A stretch of 64,000 nucleotides of DNA, taken from contig ATWD01000001.1 in assembly GCA_000421065.1 (NCBI GenBank), forward strand, positions 124,001-188,000. Reading direction: 5' to 3'. Shown here piece by piece: positions 33,969 to 42,555 of the stretch; the first letter of the stretch is position 1, and each line of letters starts with the position of its first letter. Source of the DNA: Acidobacteriaceae bacterium TAA 166 (GTDB lineage Bacteria; Acidobacteriota; Terriglobia; Terriglobales; Acidobacteriaceae). The position numbers and the translations under genes were made by a program. Under the pieces are notes generated by a model that searched no databases, had not been told where the DNA came from, and saw only the letters and a list, made by a program, of their open reading frames with translations.

Positions 33969-35195
33969 ATGCGCACGATCCTCTCCTATGGGATGGGCGT
34001 GGAATCCTCTGCGCTTTTAATCAGGTGGTTAACCACTCCCGCCACTTGCCCATCGAGTCTTCACGACCTGATCGTGATCTCCGCGCAAACCGGCGACGAA
34101 TATGAAGACACGCGCCGCTCGGTGGAGCATCACATCTTGCCACTCCTGCGGCAACACAATATCCGCTATGTCCAAGTTGCCCGTCACGGACATCTTGAAG
34201 AGGATGGAATCACCGTCCTCTCGGATACGACGCAACCCGACCAGCTTTTCATCGGAGGCGACTACAAGCTCTCCGACGAATTGCGTGTCAATGGGACCGT
34301 GCCCCAGTACGGCGGTGTACATCGCTGCTCACTCAAGGCGAAAGTTTTTCCGATCGAATCATGGCTCCGGGACTGCTACCCGTACCCTGCACTTCACGCG
34401 TTCGGTTATAACGCCGACGAGACGAAGCGTGTCCAAAAGAGTAATGCGGCGGAGGCCCGGCGTGTGGCCTTCGGCTTCAATGTAGAGGAAACGAAACGCA
34501 TTGCACGGACGAAGCTCTATGACTCGCCAATTCGTACCAGCATCTTTCCTCTCGTCGAGTGGGGGTGGACACGCGAAGACTGCGTCGACTACCTGAAGCA
34601 GCAGCTTGGAGTGGTTTGGAAAAAGTCCGCGTGCGTGTACTGTCCTTTCAACAGGCTGAGTTCGGATGCGATCGAACGGCACAGAGAGCACGCGCCGCAG
34701 GTTGCGGACGCGCTCGAACTCGAGTACTTGAGCCTGTCGCTGAACCCGCGGGGAACACTCTATCCAGGAAAATCTCTCATTCAGATCACGGAAGCAAGCG
34801 GCAACCAAGAGGCCATCAACCTCTTTCGGTCACAACTGGATCGCACACCGTGGGTGGTCTATCGCGTCCGGAGAATCTACTACGCCGCGAAAGACAAGAG
34901 CGGCCGAGCCCATCCTGAAAAGAAGGGCCACGCCATCCGCGCCGTCGAGCAAGTCTCTGAGGCTGTTCCAAAAGCCAGCGCTCTTGACCGCCTCAAAGAG
35001 CTAGCCCTTCCATCCCATCTGCTCACCGAGCAGCGTGGAATCACCTATGCCTATCAGCACCGGTGTGGAGACGTGTATCCCACACGAGAAGAGTTCCTGG
35101 TTGCCGCTCCTGCCGTAGTCAAGACGAAAGCGCGCTACGGGTTGGCATGGTTTGAGGAGCAATGGGATTCCGCTCAAGGAAGGCTATTCGAGTGA
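33969..35195 (+). CDS. PP-loop ATPase of the PAPS-reductase superfamily (second copy type)
   Basis: GAAGGAG precedes the ATG. The 408-residue protein has a variant PP-loop SYGMGVESS (residues 6-14), then ISAQTGDEYEDTRRSVE, GGVHRCSLKAKV and a late KKSACVYCPFNRL. This Cys pattern could bind a metal cluster. The arrangement is typical of stand-alone 'phosphoadenosine phosphosulfate reductase-like' proteins on phages and plasmids, which are not sulfate reducers. It shares little sequence with the PP-loop protein at 27.0 kb. Substrate unknown. Confidence 0.78.
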   Translation: MRTILSYGMGVESSALLIRWLTTPATCPSSLHDLIVISAQTGDEYEDTRRSVEHHILPLLRQHNIRYVQVARHGHLEEDGITVLSDTTQPDQLFIGGDYKLSDELRVNGTVPQYGGVHRCSLKAKVFPIESWLRDCYPYPALHAFGYNADETKRVQKSNAAEARRVAFGFNVEETKRIARTKLYDSPIRTSIFPLVEWGWTREDCVDYLKQQLGVVWKKSACVYCPFNRLSSDAIERHREHAPQVADALELEYLSLSLNPRGTLYPGKSLIQITEASGNQEAINLFRSQLDRTPWVVYRVRRIYYAAKDKSGRAHPEKKGHAIRAVEQVSEAVPKASALDRLKELALPSHLLTEQRGITYAYQHRCGDVYPTREEFLVAAPAVVKTKARYGLAWFEEQWDSAQGRLFE

Positions 35196-35224
35196 AGTGA
35201 TGAACCCCGGAGAGGAGCGCTGTC

Positions 35225-35962
35225 ATGGACGTGTGCTTCTACTGTGGTGAGCCAGCAATGCTTGAAGTCTCGGAGATCATCTTCGAAACACGCGAGCTGG
35301 TGCTTGATGCCTGCTGCGAGGGGAATCTTCACGGCTGGATTGAGGTAATTCCTACGTGGACGCGTAAGGAGAGAGCGCGGTGGATGCTCCTCGAAACAGG
35401 GATGCGCGTTCGGGACCTGCTCGTTTCCGAAGAGACCGTCTCATGGACTCTCGACTACGGAGTGCAACTCGGCGAGGTAGCCTTTCCCATCGCAGCGGAG
35501 TTTATTGACAAGCACCACCGCGAGTTGGATGCGCCTGTCGGTTGGATGTTCGGCAAGGCTGCGTTCAATGGCACTGAGATGGTCGGCGTGATGACAGCTG
35601 GCCGGCCCGTCTCACCGGCTCTGGCAGCCCAGGGTTGTCTCGAAATCAACCGCGTATGCGTCAAGGAGTCATGCCCGCGTTCCCTCGGGAAGGATGCCTG
35701 TTCTCTTCTCTATGGGTACGCCTGCAGAGAAGGCTTCCGTCGCGGCTATCACCGCATCGTGACGTATACAGGCAAGCACGAAAGCGGAGCGTCCCTTCGA
35801 GCTGCCGGATTCGTCCCGGTTGCCATCACCTCCGGTGGTAGCTGGAACAGGACGAGACGACCCCGCAAAGACAAGTCTTCGACCAAACCGAAAATCCGGT
35901 GGGAACGATGGAGCGACGCGGCAACCCTTCCGGAACAACTTTGCCTGCCTCTTGCTGCATGA
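35225..35962 (+). CDS. XF1762-like GNAT-fold protein with N-terminal zinc-type cysteines
   Basis: GAGAGGAGC precedes the ATG. The N-terminus has CFYCGEPA and a following ACC, which could bind zinc. The later half has the XF1762 pattern: GVMTAGRPVSPALAAQG, CLEINRVCVKESCPRS, CSLLYGYACREGFRRGYHRI, then YTGKHESGASLRAAGF. This corresponds to the acetyl-CoA-binding core of GNAT acyltransferases. It ends in a basic linker and a hydrophobic LPLAA tail. Such proteins are common on phages and plasmids with no proven substrate. It follows the PP-loop gene after 29 bases. Confidence 0.72.
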   Translation: MDVCFYCGEPAMLEVSEIIFETRELVLDACCEGNLHGWIEVIPTWTRKERARWMLLETGMRVRDLLVSEETVSWTLDYGVQLGEVAFPIAAEFIDKHHRELDAPVGWMFGKAAFNGTEMVGVMTAGRPVSPALAAQGCLEINRVCVKESCPRSLGKDACSLLYGYACREGFRRGYHRIVTYTGKHESGASLRAAGFVPVAITSGGSWNRTRRPRKDKSSTKPKIRWERWSDAATLPEQLCLPLAA

Positions 35963-36053
35963 GGCGAACCGGCGTGATGGCTGGGGGCGAGCCACCTTCC
36001 TTGCACGCCTTCACCGACGCAATCCCATCCCCTTGAATAAGGCGAAAACAAGT

Positions 36054-36503
36054 ATGACGATCATATCGATCCCCAAAGAACTCGACCTGTATTTCCTCGG
36101 AAGGAACGACTACGCACGCATGTGCGGCGTTGTGGTCACGGCACTCCATTCGTCGAATTCGATCCACATCGAACCAGTTACATCGCGAGGCATGGTCGGC
36201 CGCTGCAGTATGGAGATACCTATCAACCAGGTTGGGGAGTTCATAGACGCCCTGCGCAAGGCTGCCGAGATTCAGCCAGCCGGAGAGCATGAGTGGGCTC
36301 TAGAGGTAGGTGACCTTATCCAGAAGTTTGGCGCATGGGGCGAGCATCCAAAGTGGCCGCGCGCGGACTGGCAGCGGGAAGTCGCCAATAGCAACACCCA
36401 GCGAGGGTATTGGGACTACGTGGCGGCTCAATTGGACGAAGAGCAAGCCGCCGCTTCCGTTGCCGCTTCGACGCAACGCGAAACTGTCCAGCGGGATTTT
36501 TAA
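36054..36503 (+). CDS. Hypothetical protein (149 aa)
   Basis: ATG 36054 was chosen; the frame upstream is a shadow of the GNAT-like gene. The product begins MTIISIPKELDLYFLGRNDY, with an acidic helical C-terminus (QLDEEQAAASVAAST). Unrecognised. Its stop overlaps the stop of the convergent minus-strand gene. Confidence 0.55.
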   Translation: MTIISIPKELDLYFLGRNDYARMCGVVVTALHSSNSIHIEPVTSRGMVGRCSMEIPINQVGEFIDALRKAAEIQPAGEHEWALEVGDLIQKFGAWGEHPKWPRADWQREVANSNTQRGYWDYVAAQLDEEQAAASVAASTQRETVQRDF

Positions 36504-37129
36504 GAGGGTCCAAAAGTGACGGTCAGCGTCTGAATGTCATTTCGATTTCGGTCCCCGCTCAAGGTCACGGTCACAATGTTGACCACGGGGTCTCCCTCTG
36601 CGCTAGCGTCCCACTTGACTCCATAGGCGAGAGTAACGGTCAGAGAGTTAAATTTCGCCTGCCCAACCGAGGGTGTCTGCGCAATCTGCGTAGCTGCGGC
36701 GCGAAGAAGCTCAATCAGCGTTGTAGCGAGCTTCGTGCTCTTTTTCGCAATCAGAGCCTGGTTGGGACCGGGAACTTGATAGGCGAAGCTGACCTCATTG
36801 GTCACGTCCTTCTCTCGAGAACCACCGAACTTGAAAATCAAGAAACTGATCTTGGCTCCAACCGTCGTGCTGATCTGGGTCTTGAAGTCGAAATTGACCT
36901 TTGAGAGTTTAGGCAGGTTCGCACTGCCGGGGTCCGAGTTGTATTGATCCAGAGCTTGAGCCATCTCATTTGCAACGAGGCAGAGGGGAACTTCCGGTTT
37001 GTTTCTGTCGAGAGATTTTGGATCGGGGCAGGAGCCGTTGGCCGCTGCAGAGACTGGTTGTTGTGAAGTTTGCGCGTCCGCCGCGACAACCAGCAGCAAC
37101 GCAAAGAGCGAAAAGGCTACGCACTTCAT
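36500..37129 (-). CDS. Secreted protein, possible trypco2-like domain
   Basis: ATG 37129 starts a classical signal peptide (MKCVAFSLFALLLVVAADAQ); an upstream in-frame start would bury it. The 209-residue product has one CPDPKSLDRNKPEVPLC pair of cysteines. A domain with LVANEMAQALDQYN and VNFDFKTQISTTVGAKISFLIFKFG follows. This pattern of an amphipathic helix then strands resembles the 'trypsin-co-occurring' domain, though I hold that loosely. It stands alone on the minus strand. Confidence 0.6.
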   Translation of the reverse strand: MKCVAFSLFALLLVVAADAQTSQQPVSAAANGSCPDPKSLDRNKPEVPLCLVANEMAQALDQYNSDPGSANLPKLSKVNFDFKTQISTTVGAKISFLIFKFGGSREKDVTNEVSFAYQVPGPNQALIAKKSTKLATTLIELLRAAATQIAQTPSVGQAKFNSLTVTLAYGVKWDASAEGDPVVNIVTVTLSGDRNRNDIQTLTVTFGPS

Positions 37130-37283
37130 TGTTTGCTTCTCCAGGCTGAAATCGGGGAGTGTCCAGAGTCTATAAGCAAACCCCGAATCCTGGCCGTGAA
37201 ATTCTCCTGCAGAGAGCGAGTGCGGGTCAGGCGGAGTCACTCTGATGAATGCTCAAGATATTGGAAGACCGAGGGACCGACTG

Positions 37284-38336
37284 TCAGCTCTCCCGCACCA
37301 CCTTGGACGGATCTTTATCGTCACGCAAAGCCACAAACGTCGCATGCCTCAAGTGGTTCGCTTCGGTCCACTCGCGAAACTCGATCTGCGCCACCGCTTC
37401 CGGTCGCAGCCACCGGCACTCCTTCATCTTCTCTTTTGTAAGGCCCTGTCCCCACCGCCCGGCAGCCGTCTCGGGCAGATTTATAAAAGGGCACTCCGAG
37501 GTCTCCAGGTGCTTGAGTTTTTCAAAGACGTCCCGCCGTGTTCTCGGGATGAATCCCGCTCTCACCCTGGCTGCGTAGAAAAGATCAGCGCCGCGGTAGA
37601 ACCCAACTACCAGCGAATCAAGCCCGAGATTGCTCGGTACATATCCACCCACCACAAACTCCTGACCACTGTTGAGCTTGTGCTTGGACCATGTCCCGGT
37701 CCGTCTCCCGGGTTCGTAGGCACTCTCGGCCCGTTTCGCAATAATTCCTTCCAGGCGATGTTCCGTCACAAACTCCAGCATGGTTGCAAAGGACGTGGAG
37801 ACTTCCGAGAGAGCGATATGAGGCCCCGCCTCGACCGTCGTGCGAAGCAGCTTCCTTCGCTCCGAGAGCGGACTGTTCAGCAGACTACGGCCTTCTAAGA
37901 ACAGAAGGTCGAACGGGTAAAAGATGATTTGAGACTCGGCGGAGCGGAAATTCTGGAGAAGATTGAAACTAGGACGACCATCGGAATCGAGTGCGACGAG
38001 CTCTCCGTCCACGATGGTTTCATCCGGTAGCTCGCCCAGAGCCTTCGCAATATACGGAAACTGCCGGTTTAGAGAATTCTGCTTGCGCGAATAGAGCGAT
38101 ATCTGTCCCTTAGTCCGTACAACTTCAAGCCGGTAGCCGTCGAGCTTGATCTCGTACGTCCATCCCGGACCTTGCGGGATCTTCGCGACGGGCAGACAGT
38201 CCATCGGCTCGATAAAGCGGGCGTCATGCGTTTTGCGCGATCCTGCCATCACAGCATTGGATGTCAGAAATCCAGTGCGTGAAGATGGATTCGGTGTGCG
38301 AATCCTCTCAAAGATCGTCGAAGAGACCTGGCTCAC
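37284..38336 (-). CDS. ATP-dependent DNA ligase (LigD-ligase type)
   Basis: The 350-residue protein has motif I YEIKLDGYRLE with adenylated Lys64. IVDGELVALD (motif III region), FDLLFLEG, EGIIAKRAES and a motif V-type KHKLNSGQEFVVGGY follow. The C-terminus is an OB-fold ending HATFVALRDDKDP. Length and order match stand-alone LigC/LigD-ligase-domain enzymes of bacterial end joining. No Ku or LigD polymerase/nuclease is present here. The first residues overlap the SRAP gene stop by 29 bases, so the two are coupled; ATG 38249 is an alternative start. Confidence 0.9.
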   Translation of the reverse strand: MSQVSSTIFERIRTPNPSSRTGFLTSNAVMAGSRKTHDARFIEPMDCLPVAKIPQGPGWTYEIKLDGYRLEVVRTKGQISLYSRKQNSLNRQFPYIAKALGELPDETIVDGELVALDSDGRPSFNLLQNFRSAESQIIFYPFDLLFLEGRSLLNSPLSERRKLLRTTVEAGPHIALSEVSTSFATMLEFVTEHRLEGIIAKRAESAYEPGRRTGTWSKHKLNSGQEFVVGGYVPSNLGLDSLVVGFYRGADLFYAARVRAGFIPRTRRDVFEKLKHLETSECPFINLPETAAGRWGQGLTKEKMKECRWLRPEAVAQIEFREWTEANHLRHATFVALRDDKDPSKVVRES

Positions 38337-38952
38337 AGGCAGGTTCCGGTATTCGCCCCACCAGAGTCGCCCTCAATTCCTCGGCAGGTAGAACCCGAAA
38401 AAGATGAACCGGCGGTCTTTCGGCCTTCTCCAGATACTCCGAGTACTCTCTAACCTCAAGCACTGACGGCTGCCTGTCTTTGATCGGCAGCATCACTTCG
38501 TTCGGTGCCGTCGTCACGATAGCAAAAGTCTTTTCCCACTCGCCGGTCTTCGGATTCTTCCACGGGGACCACACTCCAGCCATGCCAAACGGCTCGCGAC
38601 CAGGGATGTTGAATTCATACTTCGGCTTCGTACCCTTCCCTACTTTTTTCCAATCGTAAAAGCTGTCGGCGGGCACGATTGCTCGCCGTTGCGCGAATCG
38701 ATCCTTCCAGAACGGCTTCTCAAGGATCTCTTCCGAACGGGCGACGAAGAGCATTCGGTCAGGCAGTTTGAACCCCCAGCGCATCCGCTCGATAACCCGC
38801 TCTCCGTGCTCATTCAACACGAGAACGGGCTGCACGGAACCGGGCGAAATATCATCTTCGGGTCCAAGACTCAGATCATCCACGTCCGCCTCTACCTGAA
38901 AGGCATTGGCGACTCGTTGCTTGTCGGAGCGCCTACAATACCTACCGCACAT
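38308..38952 (-). CDS. SRAP (YedK/HMCES-type) protein with altered active site
   Basis: The 214-residue protein begins MCGRY, giving the Cys2 that cross-links to abasic sites in single-stranded DNA after Met removal, and has WGF, FGMAGVW and TTAPNE as in the family. Three residues that normally assist catalysis differ. The Asn of NARSET is Val70 (VARSEE), the Glu of GFYEW is Asp100 (SFYDW), and the His of IHDRMP is Lys158 (IKDRQP). It may still form the cross-link, or may be a divergent subgroup. It precedes and overlaps the ligase gene, so the pair looks like a small repair operon. Confidence 0.85.
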   Translation of the reverse strand: MCGRYCRRSDKQRVANAFQVEADVDDLSLGPEDDISPGSVQPVLVLNEHGERVIERMRWGFKLPDRMLFVARSEEILEKPFWKDRFAQRRAIVPADSFYDWKKVGKGTKPKYEFNIPGREPFGMAGVWSPWKNPKTGEWEKTFAIVTTAPNEVMLPIKDRQPSVLEVREYSEYLEKAERPPVHLFRVLPAEELRATLVGRIPEPACEPGLFDDL

Positions 38953-39040
38953 AGAGATATTTTAGAAGATTTCGGCCAGTCAAGCCGCATTCCCAAGCGG
39001 TGGAGCCTTTCGAGCCCGTGACCTATCTCAAGGAGGACGT

Positions 39041-39304
39041 ATGCTCACCCCAGTCCCAGACAACACCCTAACCAGCACAGGCGACGGAGAAGATATTCGG
39101 CCCCGAGGGCGTTTCGATCCATTCACCGAGTCCGAGCGTTGCGTCTTGGGAGAAGCATTGCGTGAACTCTTACAGGTCAAGAAGGAAGCCAAGGAGATAG
39201 CAAACGCCGATCTTGGCAGCGACCCCAGGAACCACTTTTCCGGGGATGATTTCGGCATTCCCGAGATCGAACGGATGATGGACGAACTTGAGGACGAAGT
39301 TTAG
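39041..39304 (+). CDS. Hypothetical protein (87 aa)
   Basis: AAGGAGGA lies six bases before the ATG. The product has FDPFTESERCVLGEALRELL and an acidic C-terminal helix (EIERMMDELEDEV). Unrecognised. Divergent from the SRAP-ligase pair. Confidence 0.55.
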   Translation: MLTPVPDNTLTSTGDGEDIRPRGRFDPFTESERCVLGEALRELLQVKKEAKEIANADLGSDPRNHFSGDDFGIPEIERMMDELEDEV

Positions 39305-39355
39305 CCCGCGAGGCCGGAATTGAGATTCTGCGGCCCGCACAGAAGTACTGGAGAG

Positions 39356-39664
39356 ATGAGCATCCCCATGAAAGACACAGTGTCACACACTTCCGAGGTA
39401 ACACTTATCGAGGCCACGGCGGACTCCATCGACGGCTTGGTCACTATCGTCAATCCTGATCCTCGGATCGGGCAGTTACAGATCACAGCAGAGCAGCTCC
39501 GATCATTACGCAGAAAGTATGAGCAGAGCACGGATGGAGCGAAGAGTCTTGAGGAGTTTCTGACCCGCGTTACCTCAAGAGGCGTGGGAACGGATTCCTA
39601 CCTCTTCTTGCCCTGGTGCGGCATGTGGCTCGGCATAGAAACCGACGGGTATACCCACTCCTAA
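39356..39664 (+). CDS. Hypothetical protein (102 aa)
   Basis: ATG 39356 follows GGAGAG; ATG 39368 is possible. The product has ITAEQLRSLRRKYEQS and ends SYLFLPWCGMWLGIETD. No motif recognised. The 235 bases after it contain no gene I can support, only the leader of the DUF932 gene. Confidence 0.5.
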   Translation: MSIPMKDTVSHTSEVTLIEATADSIDGLVTIVNPDPRIGQLQITAEQLRSLRRKYEQSTDGAKSLEEFLTRVTSRGVGTDSYLFLPWCGMWLGIETDGYTHS

Positions 39665-39899
39665 GTTTCTTCCAGGGAAGCCGACCTGGAGCCGAGATCG
39701 ACCCGCCCCAAAAACTCCAAGTAAAGATTGTCATGCCGGGAAGGCAGCCCGGAACCTACTCACCGTCCCGATCAACGGTGTCACTGATCAGGTAGCGCGC
39801 AACACGGTGCAGCGCGGGCATGGCAATAGTTTCACCCCGAACGTCCTCCACAAGCTACATCCCCTACCACTAAACCACGAACAAGGAGAACACTATCCC

Positions 39900-41021
39900 A
39901 TGCTCCTCACCATGGAGTCCAAGAGCGCTGCCATCAGCAAACTCGAAGCACTGATCGCCCAAGGGCGATCCAAAGCCGGCGAGGTCATCGACCACGTCAT
40001 GAACAACCAGCCAACCGACCGGCTACAACCCGGCGCAACGCTTTCCTTCGACCCTGAGGACAACCGCGGCGTGCAGATCGCATACACCGACCAGTTGGGA
40101 ATCAGCCACCGCCAGCGTCTTCACCGCCACGCCGTGCAACAGATGGCGCAGACAACGGACCTGCCCATCAAGTTCATCGACGGCCTGCAAAACACTCCCG
40201 AGCGGTGGGCGAAAGAACTGCTCGCTCACAATCTCAGCACGATGTTCGCCAACCGTTTCGCAAAGAACCGCTACTTGCTTCGCTCTGTACTCGGCGAGGT
40301 ACGAGGTTTCCTGTCGGACCGCTATCGCAGGCTCGATTCGCGCCCGATCATCGAAGCCTTTGCAACGGAAGTCCAGCGCAAGGGAGCAATGCCCTACAAC
40401 GGTTACGTGACCGACACAAAGGTCGCCATCCAGGCAATCATGCCGGAGGTCTACGAGCCTGTTCCGGGGGAGATGGTCGCATACGGCCTGAGTCTCGAAA
40501 ACTCGGACTTCGGGAATGGGGCTCTTTCGGTCCGGGCATATCTGTTGCGGATCTGGTGCTCCAATCTTGCCATCACGCAGGAGGAGATGCGACAGGTGCA
40601 TCTGGGAAGGCGGCTCGATGACTCGATGATCTACTCGCAGAGAACATACGAGCTCGACGCGGAGACGACGGTGAGCGCGCTTCGTGATGTCATTGGAACC
40701 CACCTCAATGCGGAAGCCCTCCACAGCCGCATGGACTCGATCAAGCAGGCCAATTCCACCGCCGTCGATCCGGTTGGGGCGAAGGAGTCGCTCAAGAAGC
40801 TCCTGCTGAAGTCGGAAACCGATCAGGTGATCGAAGCCTACAACTCTCCGGACACTTACAACCTGCCCGCGGGAAACACTACCTGGCGCCTGTCCAATGC
40901 CATCTCGTGGATTGCCGGGAAGACGGAGGACACGGAACGGAAGCTCGAATTGATGAAGATTGCGGGAGACGTTCTACCCAAGGCCACCTCTGCTTCCAGT
41001 TCGTTGACGAAAGCCGCATAA
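39900..41021 (+). CDS. DUF932 / phage-plasmid-like protein
   Basis: AAGGAGAAC precedes ATG 39900. The 373-residue protein has RQRLHRHAVQQMAQTTDLP, VRGFLSDRYRRLDSRPII, GLSLENSDFGNGALSVRAYL and RIWCSNL. This is the pattern of DUF932 proteins, which are common on phages, plasmids and ICEs. The family is of unknown biochemical function, sometimes called LGT (plasmid/phage) proteins. It is followed by the Gp157-like gene, a frequent mobile-element companion. Confidence 0.82.
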   Translation: MLLTMESKSAAISKLEALIAQGRSKAGEVIDHVMNNQPTDRLQPGATLSFDPEDNRGVQIAYTDQLGISHRQRLHRHAVQQMAQTTDLPIKFIDGLQNTPERWAKELLAHNLSTMFANRFAKNRYLLRSVLGEVRGFLSDRYRRLDSRPIIEAFATEVQRKGAMPYNGYVTDTKVAIQAIMPEVYEPVPGEMVAYGLSLENSDFGNGALSVRAYLLRIWCSNLAITQEEMRQVHLGRRLDDSMIYSQRTYELDAETTVSALRDVIGTHLNAEALHSRMDSIKQANSTAVDPVGAKESLKKLLLKSETDQVIEAYNSPDTYNLPAGNTTWRLSNAISWIAGKTEDTERKLELMKIAGDVLPKATSASSSLTKAA

Positions 41022-41100
41022 CCAGGCCGCGGCACGGCGCGAGACTTTCTCTGCCGTGCCGCTCTCTCGTTTATTGCTACATCTCTCAAAGGAGCATTCC

Positions 41101-41706
41101 ATGGCGTCCATCGCCCAATCCAGTTCATTGTTTGAGATCGACCTAGAACTTGACCTGCTGCTTGATGCGATTCAGGAAGAGATCGCGACCAACGGAAAAG
41201 CATCCGACGAGTTGGAGCAGAGGTTCCAGGAGTTCCTTAAAGCACAGGGGGAAAAGGTCGATCGGATCGGCCGTTTTCTTTGCGTCATGGAGGCACGTTC
41301 GAACCACTGCAAGGCCGAAGCCAAGCGGCTCTATGACCGTGCCCGTACTGCGGAAAACAAATGCACGCGGACCAAAGGGATGGTTCTGTACTACCTGAAA
41401 GCTCGGGGCCTTGCACAAATCGATGGCATCGAATTCACGCTGCAACAGCGTAAGAACTCACAGGATTCAGTGCGCATTCTGAATGAAGAAGAGTTGCCAA
41501 TACGCTACAAGCGAATTCAGGTCTCAGTAGACGGGGATTTTTGGGAGACACTCCTCGAAACGCTTCCGGCAGAGTTCCAGAAGCGACTTCAATCAGGGAT
41601 CAAAGAATCTACTCCCAATAACGAAGCCATAAAGGCAGCCGTGTTGCGGCGCGAAGATGTTCCCGGGGCTGAAGTCAAGCGTGGTGAACATATACGCCTA
41701 CTTTAG
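41101..41706 (+). CDS. Siphovirus Gp157-like protein
   Basis: AAAGGAGC precedes ATG 41101. The 201-residue product is a long coiled-coil helix (KVDRIGRFLCVMEARSNHCK, AEAKRLYDRARTAENKC) followed by GMVLYYLKARGLAQIDGIEF. VRILNEEELPIRY comes next, the typical C-terminal 'P-x-x-Y' segment of Gp157 proteins. Gp157 of a Streptococcus phage has been linked to phage resistance in early work, and many homologues neighbour recombination genes. Precise role unknown. Last gene of the plus-strand array before module B. Confidence 0.82.
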   Translation: MASIAQSSSLFEIDLELDLLLDAIQEEIATNGKASDELEQRFQEFLKAQGEKVDRIGRFLCVMEARSNHCKAEAKRLYDRARTAENKCTRTKGMVLYYLKARGLAQIDGIEFTLQQRKNSQDSVRILNEEELPIRYKRIQVSVDGDFWETLLETLPAEFQKRLQSGIKESTPNNEAIKAAVLRREDVPGAEVKRGEHIRLL

Positions 41707-41781
41707 CTGTCAAATCGGTGGTCCCATAGATCCTTCCTCTAACGGCGGCTACCATTTCCGTAACTCCAGCGGATGCACAGC

Positions 41782-42555
41782 CTAAGTCTTTCCCAGCGCC
41801 GCGAGCTTTTGCCGGCCAACCTTGCTCATCTTCAACCTCTGTCCATCCTTGAGCACAATAGAACTTTCAGCGTGGCCGTCTCGGTAGATCTCGCGCACGT
41901 GATCGAGATTCACGATGGTGGAGCGGTGAATGCGGATGAATTGCCGAGGATCGAGCTTACCGGCCAAATCTCCAATCGACTCGCGGAGCATATACCTGCG
42001 TCCATTGACATGCAGGCAGGCGTAATAGTCGGCAGCTTCGATCCAGTCAATACTATCCGTCGATATCAGAATCTCTTTCTCGCCCTCCCGCACAAGGAAA
42101 CGGGATGGATACGTGTTTAATCCCTCCGCCGTATTCCGCAGCCCATTCAATATAGCCGTAAGCTGCTCCTGTGTCAGCAGAGCAGCCTTGGCCGTAATCT
42201 TCTCCCGAACGCGCTCCAGTGCTGTTGCCAGCCTCTCGGCGTCTACCGGCTTGGTCAGATAATCCACGGCATGAACATCGAAGGCCCGGACTGCGTGCTC
42301 GTGATAGGCCGTCACAAAGACGGTTGGCGGAAGTTGCCGCAACCCAAGTTTCGCTACGACATCGAACCCATCCACCTCCGGCATCTGTACGTCGAGAAAC
42401 AAAAGGTCAACTGGCTTTGCTTGAAGATACGAGATAGTCTCTTGACCGTTCCTGCACTGCGCGACAACCTCAATATCCTTGTGCTCGGACAGCAACATCT
42501 GGAGAAACTCCCGCGCCAGCGGTTCATCATCGACAATCACAGTTCGAAGGCTCAT
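41782..42555 (-). CDS. LytTR-family response regulator (module B)
   Basis: 257 residues: receiver with Asp9-Asp10 and phosphoacceptor Asp55 in FLDVQMP, then AVDYLTKPVDAERL. The C-terminal LytTR domain contains IDWIEAADYYACLHVNGRRY and FIRIHRSTIVNLDHV. The end differs from module A mostly in the linker. Its start overlaps the kinase stop by four bases. Paralogous to the regulator at 15.8 kb, and together they probably see different promoters because their LytTR recognition regions differ. Confidence 0.93.
   Translation of the reverse strand: MSLRTVIVDDEPLAREFLQMLLSEHKDIEVVAQCRNGQETISYLQAKPVDLLFLDVQMPEVDGFDVVAKLGLRQLPPTVFVTAYHEHAVRAFDVHAVDYLTKPVDAERLATALERVREKITAKAALLTQEQLTAILNGLRNTAEGLNTYPSRFLVREGEKEILISTDSIDWIEAADYYACLHVNGRRYMLRESIGDLAGKLDPRQFIRIHRSTIVNLDHVREIYRDGHAESSIVLKDGQRLKMSKVGRQKLAALGKT

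Noticed and set aside
27047..35195. A dnd phosphorothioation system
   Set aside because: Only DndC-like ATPases are present; no DndA/IscS-like desulfurase, DndB, DndD or DndE gene is seen.
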